A stretch of DNA of 64,000 nucleotides from Gammaproteobacteria bacterium (GTDB lineage Bacteria > Pseudomonadota > Gammaproteobacteria > JADZEE01), in NCBI GenBank assembly GCA_020850735.1, contig JADZEE010000001.1:124001-188000 (forward strand), read 5' to 3'. The first letter of the stretch is position 1; each line of letters opens with the position of its first letter. The notes under the pieces are model-generated. The model made no database searches, had not been told where the DNA came from, and saw only the letters and a program-made list of their open reading frames with translations. Below, piece after piece: positions 1-7,656 of the stretch. A program made the position numbers and the translations under genes.

Positions 1-944
1 CCCCTGGTCTCGGCGAAGTACGGAATGCACTTGTCGAAATCGACGTACCATTTCAGGTCGCCCCGTACCCATTGCTTGTCCCGATATATGGCATCCGGCG
101 GACAGGCATCGGTACACACCTGACAGCGGAGACAGAATTCGTCGCCGCCGAACACATCCGGCCGATCCGTATCCAACGGCATGTCGGTCGTGACCGCCGC
201 GAGACGGAACGAAGCACCGAACTTTCGATTGATCAGGGATCCATGTTTTCCCAGTTCGCCGAGACCGGCCTCGATTGCGGCGGGGATCATCAACAGGTCC
301 TGCGCGGTCGGACCGGGAAAGCTCGTCGTGCCGTAACCTTGCCCGCGGATGTAATTGCTCAGCTCCGCCGCGGACCTGGCCGCGCGCGTGTACTGGCGTC
401 CGACTTCAACGATGGCGCGGTTGTTCCCGGGCACCGAAGGAGCCTGTGCAATTTCCGTATAGTCGTGCGCCACACCGACGACGATGACGTATTTTTCCCT
501 GACTTCGAATCCTTCGTAAATCCACTCGGGACGCATGGCCGCGATGCCGACGACATCCGCGTGATGGGCCAGGGCGAATTCCTTGACCGCGCGGGACCAT
601 GCGGATGCGGATCGTCGCACCCGCGTTGACGCCACTTCGATGGGATCCGGTCCACGATGAATGAATTGCTCATTGGAGGCCTTGCCGGATTCGGTGCCGG
701 GTCGAAAGTTCTCATTGATGGAAAATGCCTTGCGAATCGGCTCGGCGTCTTCGAGGCCGTACATGACGCCGATGGTATAACCCTGCATGGCGCCGAAATC
801 GTGGTGCCTGGGTTCGTGCCAGAAGAACGGGGAGGGGGGTCTGGGCCGTTGCTCACCCAGTCCGTTGACCGTATTGCCGGAGGTTTCGGGCATGTTTTCC
901 AGCGCGCGGGCCGGGGCCTGCCAGACTTCTGTTTTCCGGGACAT
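1..944 (-). CDS. Reductive-dehalogenase-like Fe-S protein, C-terminus cut by window edge
   Basis: The reading frame starts at ATG 944, with GAGGAG about 9 bases upstream, and stays open to the window edge, giving 314 residues of an incomplete protein. Near the end it carries CLRCQVCTDACP (C271, C274, C277, C281), a classic 4Fe-4S motif, followed by DKCIPYF (C306), probably the start of the second cluster. The middle region (DVVGIAAMRPEWIYEGFEVR, then a segment with GYGTTSFPGPTAQ and GLGELGKHGSL) resembles the corrinoid-binding core of reductive dehalogenases and epoxyqueuosine reductase. No Tat signal is visible at the N-terminus, so a cytoplasmic, non-respiratory enzyme is more likely than a classical membrane-attached RdhA. 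The substrate cannot be told from sequence. The remaining C-terminal part lies outside the window. Confidence 0.75.
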   Translation of the reverse strand, partial: MSRKTEVWQAPARALENMPETSGNTVNGLGEQRPRPPSPFFWHEPRHHDFGAMQGYTIGVMYGLEDAEPIRKAFSINENFRPGTESGKASNEQFIHRGPDPIEVASTRVRRSASAWSRAVKEFALAHHADVVGIAAMRPEWIYEGFEVREKYVIVVGVAHDYTEIAQAPSVPGNNRAIVEVGRQYTRAARSAAELSNYIRGQGYGTTSFPGPTAQDLLMIPAAIEAGLGELGKHGSLINRKFGASFRLAAVTTDMPLDTDRPDVFGGDEFCLRCQVCTDACPPDAIYRDKQWVRGDLKWYVDFDKCIPYFAETR

Positions 945-1363
945 CGACTCTGCTCCTCGCCGTCTGGCGGTTGTGCCGGGACCGCGGGTACGCGCGCCGC
1001 ACGCCGGCGGCACTACGGGCAATCTGTCAGCGGCGATTATTATTAATAATATTATAAACTGCAACCTGGCGCGTACGGCGCCGGGTGGTTGCGGCAGCGA
1101 CGAACCGGTTCGGCGGGCTGTACTGGGTCGAGCCCGCCGGGAGTCGCAGCTTGCGGATCGGCGCGCGCGCCCATGCCCCGGCGCCGGCGTTCGGGACTAC
1201 CGTGCCATCGTCCGATCCCGAGCCCGCATGGCCGCATCCCCAGCCGCGACCATGCTGCAGCGTCGCCGTCCGGGTCCCCGCGGCACGCCACGCCCCCACG
1301 GCATGCGCGGGTTCCGGACCGGCAGAGTCGCGGCGACGTCGCCCGCTGGCTAGAATCGCGGCG
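945..1363. other. Intergenic region between divergent genes
   Basis: This gap separates the dehalogenase-like gene (minus) from the YjqB-like gene (plus). It holds an unusually AT-rich block at about 1035-1060 in otherwise GC-rich DNA, centred on a palindrome listed separately. The rest (1065-1363) is GC-rich with no gene that I can support; open frames extend upstream of the YjqB start but have no family-like content. Confidence 0.5.
1038..1051. promoter_or_regulatory. 14-bp AT-only palindrome, operator candidate
   Basis: TATTATTAATAATA is a perfect palindrome made only of A and T, inside a 20-base AT-only run. It lies about 95 bases upstream of the start of the reductive-dehalogenase-like gene and well upstream of the divergent gene. 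Position and composition suggest a promoter or regulator-binding site for the dehalogenase-like gene; the regulator is not identifiable here. Confidence 0.45.
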
Positions 1364-1972
1364 ATGGACAGGTACGGGAGCTTCGCCGAACTGGCCTGCC
1401 ACGAAGTCGAAGGCCGGGACTTCCGCGTGCGCGTGCGCGCGGGGCGCAGCGACTTCGCGCTGGTCGCCCCGCACGGGGGTCGTATCGAGCGTGGTACCTC
1501 GTCGATCGCCGATGCCATCGCCGGTGTCGAGCACACCTTCTACGCCTTCGAAGGCCTGCGCCCGCAAGGCAACGCGCGCCTGCACGTGACCAGTGACAGG
1601 TTCGACGAACCGCGCGCGCTCGCCGCGGTGACGCGCGTGCGCAGTGTCATCAGTGTGCACGGCGCGCGCGGCGACGAGCCGATCGTGTACGCCGGGGGCC
1701 TGGACCTGGAGTTGCGCGCCCAGCTGCTCGACGCGCTGCGTCGGGCCGGATTCGCAGCCGCGCCCGATCCGAGCCCGACCCGCCAGGGACGGGGTCGCAG
1801 CAACATCTGCAACCGCGGTCGCAGCGGTCGCGGCGTGCAGTTCGAGCTCCCCGTGGGCTTGCGCAGGCGTCTGTTCGATCGCGTCGGCGCCGGGCGCCGC
1901 TGGCAGCCGAACTCGGCGTTCACGGATCTGGTGGCCGTGCTGCGTACGGCGCTGGCGGATGGCGCGCGGTGA
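1364..1972 (+). CDS. Poly-gamma-glutamate hydrolase family protein (YjqB/DUF867-like)
   Basis: This 202-residue protein matches the YjqB/phage PghP family of zinc-dependent poly-gamma-glutamate hydrolases. Visible family landmarks are YGSFAELACHEVEGRDFRVR at the N-terminus, VAPHGGRIERGTSSIADAIA (metal-binding His and Glu), FYAFEGLRP, SVISVHGARGDEP and NICNRGRSGRGVQFELPVGL. The frame is open further upstream, but the family begins at MDRYGSF, so ATG 1364 was chosen. No signal peptide is seen, so it probably acts in the cytoplasm, unlike secreted gamma-PGA depolymerases. Neighbours give no functional hint. The biological substrate is unknown; the family assignment is firm. Confidence 0.8.
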   Translation: MDRYGSFAELACHEVEGRDFRVRVRAGRSDFALVAPHGGRIERGTSSIADAIAGVEHTFYAFEGLRPQGNARLHVTSDRFDEPRALAAVTRVRSVISVHGARGDEPIVYAGGLDLELRAQLLDALRRAGFAAAPDPSPTRQGRGRSNICNRGRSGRGVQFELPVGLRRRLFDRVGAGRRWQPNSAFTDLVAVLRTALADGAR

Positions 1973-1993
1973 TCGTGTAAGATCCGCCGGCGT

Positions 1994-2302
1994 TTACCCG
2001 GGCAACGTGATTCTTGCGCGCTCGGGGTTGCGCCGGTACAGAACCGCGACGTTGCCGATCCGTCCCGCGCACGCGGCGCCGAGCTCGGTGCACAATGATT
2101 CGATGGCCTGATCGCGGGCCTCGTGCGTGCCTGGCCGGAACCTGATCTTGATGAGCTCGTGGTCGAACAGCGCACGTTCGACTTCGGCCACGACCGCCGC
2201 CGTGAGCCCCGCCTGACCGACGAGCACGACCGGCTGCAGGGCGTGCGCGCGGCCGCGCAGGAACTTGCGTTGTGCGCTGGTGATATTCACGGTCGTCGCC
2301 AT
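1994..2302 (-). CDS. yhbY: YhbY-type RNA-binding protein (CRM domain)
   Basis: A 102-residue single CRM-domain protein of the usual YhbY length. The family signature is clear: LTSAQRKFLRGRAH-like opening (here ITSAQRKFLRGRAHALQPVV), GQAGLTAAVVAEVERAL, HELIKIRF and GNVAVLYRRN near the C-terminus. YhbY proteins associate with pre-50S ribosomal particles and assist large-subunit assembly. The start at ATG 2302 gives MATTVNIT; the longer upstream frame has no family sequence. It is transcribed divergently from the following aminotransferase gene, with 85 bp between the starts. Confidence 0.92.
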   Translation of the reverse strand: MATTVNITSAQRKFLRGRAHALQPVVLVGQAGLTAAVVAEVERALFDHELIKIRFRPGTHEARDQAIESLCTELGAACAGRIGNVAVLYRRNPERARITLPG

Positions 2303-2387
2303 GGCCGTAGCGCCCGCGCGAGCCGGCGCCCGCGGGGAACCGGTTCGCGTCGCGAAGGCGGGCGGCACTTTTTTCGAGGAAACATGT

Positions 2388-3668
2388 ATGCGTGATCTTA
2401 GCAAAGCCGACGCCAATGTCCTGCACGAACAACGCGCGCAGCTCGCCGCCCGCTACGATGCCTTCAGGAGCAGGGGGCTCAAGCTCGACATGACGCGCGG
2501 CAAGCCGTGTCCGGAGCAGCTCGACCTCGCGCTCGGCCTGCTCGATTGCGTCCGCTCGGGTGAATGGCACGGCGAGGGTGACGACGAGCGCAATTACGGC
2601 GGCCTGGACGGTATTCCCGAGGCCCGGCGGCTGTTCGGCGAGTACCTCGGGGCGCCGCAGGCACAGGTCGTAGTCGGCGGCAATGCGAGCCTGGAGCTCA
2701 TGCACGGCATCGTTCGTGACGCCATCGTGCACGGCGTGCCCGGCGCGGTCGCGCCCTGGGGGCGCCTCGGGCGGATACGCTTCCTGTGCCCCAGCCCCGG
2801 TTACGATCGCCACTTTTTCATCTGCGAGTACTTCGGCATCGAGATGGTGCCGGTGGCCATGGACGAGCACGGCCCGTGCATGGACGAGGTCGAGCACATC
2901 GTTGCCGGCGACGAGACCGTCAAGGGCATGTGGTGCGTGCCCAAGTACAGCAATCCGACCGGTTGCGTGTACTCGGACGAAGTGGTCGAACGCCTGGCGG
3001 CGATGCGCACCAGGGCGCCGGACTTTCGCATCCTGTGGGACGACGCCTACGCCGTGCACGGGCTCCACGACAGGCCCGACCGACTCGCGAACATCCTCGA
3101 TGCCTGCGCGCGTGGCGGCCACCCGGATCGCGCGTACGTGTTCGGCTCGACGTCCAAAGTCAGCTTCGCCGGGGGCGGGGTCGCGGCGATGGCGGCAAGC
3201 CCGGCGAACATCGCCGAGGCCAGCCGGCGACGCAACACCTCCACTATCGGTGGCGACAAGATCAACCAGCTCCGCCACGTGCGTTTCTTCCGTGACATGG
3301 CCGGTATCGAGGCGCACATGCGCAAGCACGCCGCGATCCTGCGGCCGAAGTTCGAAGCCGTGCAGGATGTGCTGGCGCGCGAGCTGGACGGCCGCGGCAT
3401 TGCTACCTGGACCCGCCCGCGGGGCGGGTATTTCGTCAGCCTGGACGTGCCCGAGGGTTGTGCCAGGGAAGTCGTGCAGCTCGCCGCCGACGCCGGCGTC
3501 AAGCTCACGCCCGCGGGGGCGACCTGGCCCTGCGGCAAGGATCCGCGCGACACCAACATCCGCATCGCGCCGTCCTTCCCGGCGGTCGCGGATGTGCGCA
3601 CGGCCATGGAGATCGTCGCGGTGTGTACTCAGCTCACCGCGATCGATCGGCGCCTGGCGGCGGCTTGA
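2388..3668 (+). CDS. Class I-like PLP aminotransferase (Asp aminotransferase, PF12897-type)
   Basis: This 426-residue protein resembles the Asp_aminotransf (PF12897) group of fold-type I aminotransferases, annotated as aspartate or MocR-like aminotransferases. Seen: LDMTRGKPCPEQLDLA near the N-terminus, GGLDGIPEAR, GNASLELMHG (cofactor phosphate site), MWCVPKYSNPTGCVYS (substrate/PLP Asn), DDAYAVH (pyridine-N Asp) and VFGSTSKVSFAGGGVA with the Schiff-base Lys. The C-terminus carries RIAPSFP with the substrate carboxylate Arg. GAGGA lies 7 bases before ATG 2388, which fixes the start. It probably transaminates aspartate or a related amino acid in the cytoplasm; exact substrate is inferred only. 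Confidence 0.82.
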   Translation: MRDLSKADANVLHEQRAQLAARYDAFRSRGLKLDMTRGKPCPEQLDLALGLLDCVRSGEWHGEGDDERNYGGLDGIPEARRLFGEYLGAPQAQVVVGGNASLELMHGIVRDAIVHGVPGAVAPWGRLGRIRFLCPSPGYDRHFFICEYFGIEMVPVAMDEHGPCMDEVEHIVAGDETVKGMWCVPKYSNPTGCVYSDEVVERLAAMRTRAPDFRILWDDAYAVHGLHDRPDRLANILDACARGGHPDRAYVFGSTSKVSFAGGGVAAMAASPANIAEASRRRNTSTIGGDKINQLRHVRFFRDMAGIEAHMRKHAAILRPKFEAVQDVLARELDGRGIATWTRPRGGYFVSLDVPEGCAREVVQLAADAGVKLTPAGATWPCGKDPRDTNIRIAPSFPAVADVRTAMEIVAVCTQLTAIDRRLAAA

Positions 3669-3756
3669 GCCCGGGCGCGGACGTGACCGCGGCGCCCGGT
3701 CCCGGTCGCATACCCGGGCGCGAGCCGGCAACGGTAACCGGCGCGACGAGCGAAGC

Positions 3757-4830
3757 ATGGACTCGCTGACGCAAGCCGTCCTCGGTGCCGCGGTCGGGCA
3801 GGCGGCGCTCGGACAGCGGGTCGGCCGGCGCGCGATCGTCTGGGGTGCGCTGCTCGGTACACTCCCGGATCTCGATTCGCTGTACCCGTTCGCGGGTCCG
3901 GTCGCGTCTTTCACCTGGCACCGGGGCTACAGTCATTCACTCCTCTGCCTGACCCTCGCCGCGCCGCTGCTGGCGGCACTGGCGTGGCGCCTGCACCGCG
4001 GCGGCGGCGCGCGTTATCGCGACTGGCTGGCGCTCGCGTGGTTGTGTCTGATCACGCACCCGTTGCTCGACGCCTTCACCCAGTACGGGACACAGCTCCT
4101 GTTGCCGTTCAGCGACCATCCGTACGCCCTCGGCTCGATCTTCATCATCGATCCCGTCTACACGCTGCCGCTGCTCGGCGCCGTCGCGCTGGTCGCGTTG
4201 CGCGGCGCTCGCGATCGGCGCGCATGCGCAGCGACTGCGCTCGCGCTCGCGGCGAGCACCATCTACCTGTTCGCGGGTCCGTTGCTGCAACAGCGGGTGC
4301 GCGACGACGCCAGCGCCACGCTGGCCGCCCGCGAGACCGGTCCGTACAAACTGTTGGTTCAGGCGGCGCCGTTCACGACCCTGTTGTGGCGCGTGGTCGC
4401 GCGGACCGATGCGGGCTATTACGAGGGGTTTCGTTCCCTGTTCGACCCGGCCGAGACGCTCGTCCTGCACTGGCATCCGAGCCGTGACGACCTCATCGTG
4501 GCATTGGCGGGCGAGACCGACGTCGAGCGGTTGCGCTGGTTCACGCGCGGTTTCTACGCGGTCGAGGATCTCGACGGTGCGGTGGTGCTCACCGACATCC
4601 GTCTGGGGGTGTGGCCGAATTATGTTTTCTCTTTCACCGTGGGCAGCACGCACGCGGGGCTCGTCGAGGCGGGGGTGACGGTGCGCCGGCCGGCGCCGCG
4701 CGCGTCGCTGCGGGTATTGCCGCAACTCGTGCGGCGCGTGGTCGATCCGGAAGTCGAGCTCGATTTCGGCCGTGCAGCCCGGTTCGTCTGCGGCGCGACG
4801 CCGGCGACGGACGGGACGTGCCGGGGTTGA
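3757..4830 (+). CDS. YdjM-like inner-membrane metal-dependent hydrolase family protein
   Basis: 357 residues of the YdjM/LexA-binding, DUF457-type membrane family. The N-terminus MDSLTQAVLGAAVGQAALGQ, then GTLPDLDSLYPF and FTWHRGYSHSLL, contains the family's conserved Asp and HRxxSHS histidines that resemble a phospholipase C-type metal site. LITHPLLDAFTQYGTQLLLP adds another conserved His/Asp. Several hydrophobic helices occupy residues roughly 55-190; the C-terminal half is soluble. The start at ATG 3757 is the family start even though the frame is open far upstream. It is 88 bp after the aminotransferase and overlaps the next gene, suggesting co-transcription. The reaction catalysed is not established for the family. 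Confidence 0.82.
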   Translation: MDSLTQAVLGAAVGQAALGQRVGRRAIVWGALLGTLPDLDSLYPFAGPVASFTWHRGYSHSLLCLTLAAPLLAALAWRLHRGGGARYRDWLALAWLCLITHPLLDAFTQYGTQLLLPFSDHPYALGSIFIIDPVYTLPLLGAVALVALRGARDRRACAATALALAASTIYLFAGPLLQQRVRDDASATLAARETGPYKLLVQAAPFTTLLWRVVARTDAGYYEGFRSLFDPAETLVLHWHPSRDDLIVALAGETDVERLRWFTRGFYAVEDLDGAVVLTDIRLGVWPNYVFSFTVGSTHAGLVEAGVTVRRPAPRASLRVLPQLVRRVVDPEVELDFGRAARFVCGATPATDGTCRG

Positions 4831-5456
4831 ACGAGACGCCGGTCGGGTCACGATCGCCCTGGCGGCGGATCGGGCTCGTCGTCGCACTCGTGATCGGCGT
4901 GGTGGCGCTGGTCTTTTTCGCCGGTGCGCTCATCGAGGTGAGCGGGACACCGACCGCGCTGAGCGCCCGAGAGCGCGCGCTGCTGCCGGCCATCGACGCT
5001 TTCTCGGCACAGATGGCCGGTCATACGCCCGAGCAGTCGCGTGGCCGTACGAGCAAGACCGTGTTCGCCGACGGGTCCTACGATCTCAGCTTCGTTTACA
5101 CCGACGCCGGAACGCGCGGCGCCCCCTACGTCGAGTACCGCGTCACCGTCGAGCCGACCGTCTTCCAGGCGATCGCGACCTCGCTCATGCTCTGGTACGG
5201 CACCGCCTACGGGCTCGATTTCGCCAGCACGATCGACTTCGAGGTGCGTCGTCGCGACGACCTGTTCGCCTGGGGCGACGCGTCGCGCTACGGATTCATC
5301 GAGGGCGATGGCCACGCGGTCGGCAATCTGCTCGTCGCCCGCCGCGGGCGCGTCGTCGTGCTGCTGCTGGTCACCGGACTGCATTACGACGATCCGTTCA
5401 CGTTTTTCAACGTCGTCGCGCCCTTGCTCGAACCGCTCGAGGCCCTGTCTCCGTGA
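4818..5456 (+). CDS. Membrane-anchored protein of unknown function
   Basis: I do not recognise a family. The frame has no ATG near the expected N-terminus; GTG 4818 (used here, 212 residues) or TTG 4827, which overlaps the upstream stop as TTGA, are the possible starts. A single transmembrane helix (IGLVVALVIGVVALVFFAGAL) follows a short basic N-terminus, and the rest looks extracytoplasmic. A distal segment, GRVVVLLLVTGLHYDDPFTF, is hydrophobic and could pack in a beta sandwich. Overlap with the YdjM-like gene indicates translational coupling, so the two may work together at the envelope. Confidence 0.68.
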   Translation: MPGLNETPVGSRSPWRRIGLVVALVIGVVALVFFAGALIEVSGTPTALSARERALLPAIDAFSAQMAGHTPEQSRGRTSKTVFADGSYDLSFVYTDAGTRGAPYVEYRVTVEPTVFQAIATSLMLWYGTAYGLDFASTIDFEVRRRDDLFAWGDASRYGFIEGDGHAVGNLLVARRGRVVVLLLVTGLHYDDPFTFFNVVAPLLEPLEALSP

Positions 5457-5512
5457 GGTCCCGCACGCTGCCGTCATCCACGTCGGCGCCGGAGGCGGTA
5501 CACTGCCGGGTA

Positions 5513-6202
5513 ATGCATGCCGTCGCGCCGTCTCGTGCACGCCCCGTCTCCTGGACGCACATCCTGTGCCTGGGGCTGTTCCTGTTCGCCGGCGGTTGTA
5601 TGCAGTTCGGCGAGGACCGCGACGTCGACGCGGTGCGCGCGGCCTTCGAGAACTATCACGCGGCGCTCGCGCGGCGTGACGGCAAGGCCGCGGCGACAGC
5701 CGTGGACTCTACGACGCTGGCTTATTACGACGAGGCGCGCAGGATGGCGGTCACCGCACCGCCGGATCGTGTGCATGCGCTGCCGCTGACCCAGCGCATG
5801 CAGGTGCTCACCCTGCGCCACCTGCTCGATTACGAGTCGCTGCAGAAGATGGACGGCGCCGCGGTACTCGCGTACCTCGTCTCGGAAGGCTGGTCCACCG
5901 GACCGGGCGGCCAGCGCGGCGCGCGCCTCGGCGCGGTGACCGTGAGCGACGACGTCGCGCGGGCGCAGTACGAGATCCGGGGTGAACCGACACCGCTGGT
6001 GTGGACATTCGTGCGCGAGCACGGCGACTGGAAGCTCAACCTGAGCTCGATGATGCCGCTCGCCGAGCAGGGGATCGCGCAGGTCGTGCAGCGCACGGGT
6101 CTGAGCGAGGATGATTTCATCATCCGCATCATCGAGGGGCGCACAGGGCGGCCGGTGACGGCAGATCTGTGGGCACCGCCGGGCTATACCGTAGCCCGCT
6201 GA
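5513..6202 (+). CDS. Putative lipoprotein with NTF2/DUF4878-like domain
   Basis: A 229-residue protein with a lipoprotein signal: basic n-region, hydrophobic ILCLGLFLFAG and lipobox FAGGC with the acceptor Cys at residue 29. The mature part begins with a helix (VDAVRAAFENYHAALARRDG) and a later LVWTFVREHGDWKLNLSS strand pair, a pattern common in NTF2-like or DUF4878-like lipoproteins. ATG 5513 was chosen because it gives the signal peptide directly. TACACT at 5499-5504 could serve as a -10 element, but this is weak. Function unknown; probably anchored to the inner or outer membrane. Confidence 0.72.
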   Translation: MHAVAPSRARPVSWTHILCLGLFLFAGGCMQFGEDRDVDAVRAAFENYHAALARRDGKAAATAVDSTTLAYYDEARRMAVTAPPDRVHALPLTQRMQVLTLRHLLDYESLQKMDGAAVLAYLVSEGWSTGPGGQRGARLGAVTVSDDVARAQYEIRGEPTPLVWTFVREHGDWKLNLSSMMPLAEQGIAQVVQRTGLSEDDFIIRIIEGRTGRPVTADLWAPPGYTVAR

Positions 6203-6219
6203 CCTGGAGAGGAACGCAC

Positions 6220-7041
6220 ATGACAATGAACCGGGCCCTGGGTGCGGGCGTGCTCGCACTGGTCATCGGCACGGGTGCGACGGCGCCCGCGCTGGCAGTG
6301 AACGACAGCGCCATCGCAGCGGCCGTCGCCGGCCCGCAACGCAGTGAAAGCAATCGCCTGCGGGATCGTTACCGGCATCCGCTCCAGACCCTGAGCTTCT
6401 TCGGCCTGCGCGCGGACATGACCGTGGTCGAGCTGTCCCCCGGTGCCGGCTGGTACACCGAGATCATCGCCCCCGTGCTGCGCGGGCAGGGGCGGCTGTA
6501 CGCCGCCCATTTTCCGGTTTCGCTGCCGGGTATGCCGGACTGGATGCTCGCCATGCACAAGGAATTCGCCGCCCGCTTCGCCGATGCCGGCACTTTCGGC
6601 GAGGTCACGATCGCCGAGCTCAGACCCGACGCCGAGCTGGCGCCGGCGGGCAGCGCGGATCTGGTGCTGACCTTTCGCAATGTCCACAACTGGATCAAGG
6701 CCGGCACCGTCGATGCGGTTTTCGCGAACGCCTATCGGGCCCTGAAACCGGGCGGCGTCTTCGGCGTGGTCGAGCACCGGGCCCCGGCGGGCACCTCGGT
6801 CGCGCGCATGGCCGAGACCGGTTATGTCACCGAGGCCGAAGTCGTGCGGGTCGCCGAACAGGCGGGTTTCCGCCTCGACGGTCGTTCGGAGCTCAACGCC
6901 AACCCCGCCGACACCCACACGCATCCGGCCGGCGTATGGACGCTGCCGCCGACGTTGCGCCTGGGCGACCAGGACCGGGACAAATACTTCGCCATCGGCG
7001 AGAGCGACCGCATGACCCTGCGCTTCATCAAACCCGACTGA
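6220..7041 (+). CDS. Exported SAM-methyltransferase-fold protein
   Basis: 273 residues with a Sec signal peptide (MTMNRALGAGVLALVIGTGA, then TAPALA as a cleavage site) followed by a class I methyltransferase fold. The SAM-binding motif I is VVELSPGAGWYTEIIAP; LVLTFRNVHNW and ALKPGGVFGVVEHRAP are the later motifs, and the C-terminus has LRFIKP. Exported methyltransferase-like proteins of this group are common in Proteobacteria but uncharacterised; SAM is not expected in the periplasm, so a non-methyltransferase role is possible. A strong GGAGAGGA precedes ATG 6220. Its stop codon touches a decayed REP-like repeat. Confidence 0.8.
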   Translation: MTMNRALGAGVLALVIGTGATAPALAVNDSAIAAAVAGPQRSESNRLRDRYRHPLQTLSFFGLRADMTVVELSPGAGWYTEIIAPVLRGQGRLYAAHFPVSLPGMPDWMLAMHKEFAARFADAGTFGEVTIAELRPDAELAPAGSADLVLTFRNVHNWIKAGTVDAVFANAYRALKPGGVFGVVEHRAPAGTSVARMAETGYVTEAEVVRVAEQAGFRLDGRSELNANPADTHTHPAGVWTLPPTLRLGDQDRDKYFAIGESDRMTLRFIKPD

Positions 7042-7125
7042 AACCGGGGTCAGACTCGCATTTCCCGGGTCACGTGCAGATCAGGCCGGGACGCCCCCAG
7101 CGGTTACGTGACGCTAACCCCGATT
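7041..7125. repeat. Decayed REP/REPIN-like inverted repeat
   Basis: The left arm at 7041-7065 differs at two positions from the perfect repeat found at 8779-8804 (core CCGGGGTCAGACTCG here, CCGGGGTCAGAGTCG there). The right arm at about 7109-7125 (TGACGCTAACCCCGATT) is a degenerate inverted copy of the same motif. The element fills the space between convergent genes, starting in the TGA of the methyltransferase gene and ending at the stop of the TlpA-like gene. Confidence 0.6.
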
Positions 7126-7651
7126 ACCGCGCACCCGACGCGGCGGCGGCCTCGATCAGCATATCGGTCGTGACGCCAGACCAGTCGCGCGGACCGAGCG
7201 CGCGGGCGACGAAGCGGCCCGCGGCGTCGAGGAGATAGGTGACCGGAACGCCCCAGGTCCAGTAGGCCGGGGGTACCTCACCTGCGCGCGCGACGTGCAC
7301 CGGCAGGCCCCTGCCGTACTGCGCGGCAAACGCGGCGATGGCGCCCGCGTCCTCGTCGATAGCGATGGCGATGACTGCGATGCGATCGGCGGGCAGCCGC
7401 GCCTGGAGTCCGGCCAGTTTCGGCAGCTCGTCGCGGCACGGCAGGCACCAGGTGGCGAAAAAGTGCAGCAACACCGCCCTGCCGCGCAGCGTCTCCAGGG
7501 ACAGCGGCGCCGGACTGTCTGTCTCGAGCACGAAGGCAGGCGCGACACCGTCAAGACGCTCCATCCCCGGCACACCGTGCGCTGCGGCGGCGTGGCCTTG
7601 GACACCGAGCACGAGCAACGCCGCAATGAGCAGATGTGCGGGCAGGATCAT
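7124..7651 (-). CDS. TlpA/ResA-like periplasmic thioredoxin-fold protein
   Basis: 175 residues: signal peptide (MILPAHLLIAALLVLGVQGH), then an AhpC-TSA/TlpA thioredoxin domain with the redox motif FFATWCLPCRDELPKL (WCLPC) and the cis-Pro region WGVPVTYLLDAAG. Such proteins act in the periplasm as disulfide reductants, for instance in cytochrome c maturation or for specific client proteins. ATG 7651 starts 5 bases after the stop of the upstream outer-membrane-protein gene, indicating a two-gene operon. A client in that partner is plausible, as its mature N-terminus contains CDYC. Partner assignment is inference. Confidence 0.85.
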   Translation of the reverse strand: MILPAHLLIAALLVLGVQGHAAAAHGVPGMERLDGVAPAFVLETDSPAPLSLETLRGRAVLLHFFATWCLPCRDELPKLAGLQARLPADRIAVIAIAIDEDAGAIAAFAAQYGRGLPVHVARAGEVPPAYWTWGVPVTYLLDAAGRFVARALGPRDWSGVTTDMLIEAAAASGAR

Positions 7652-7656
7652 CGGTG

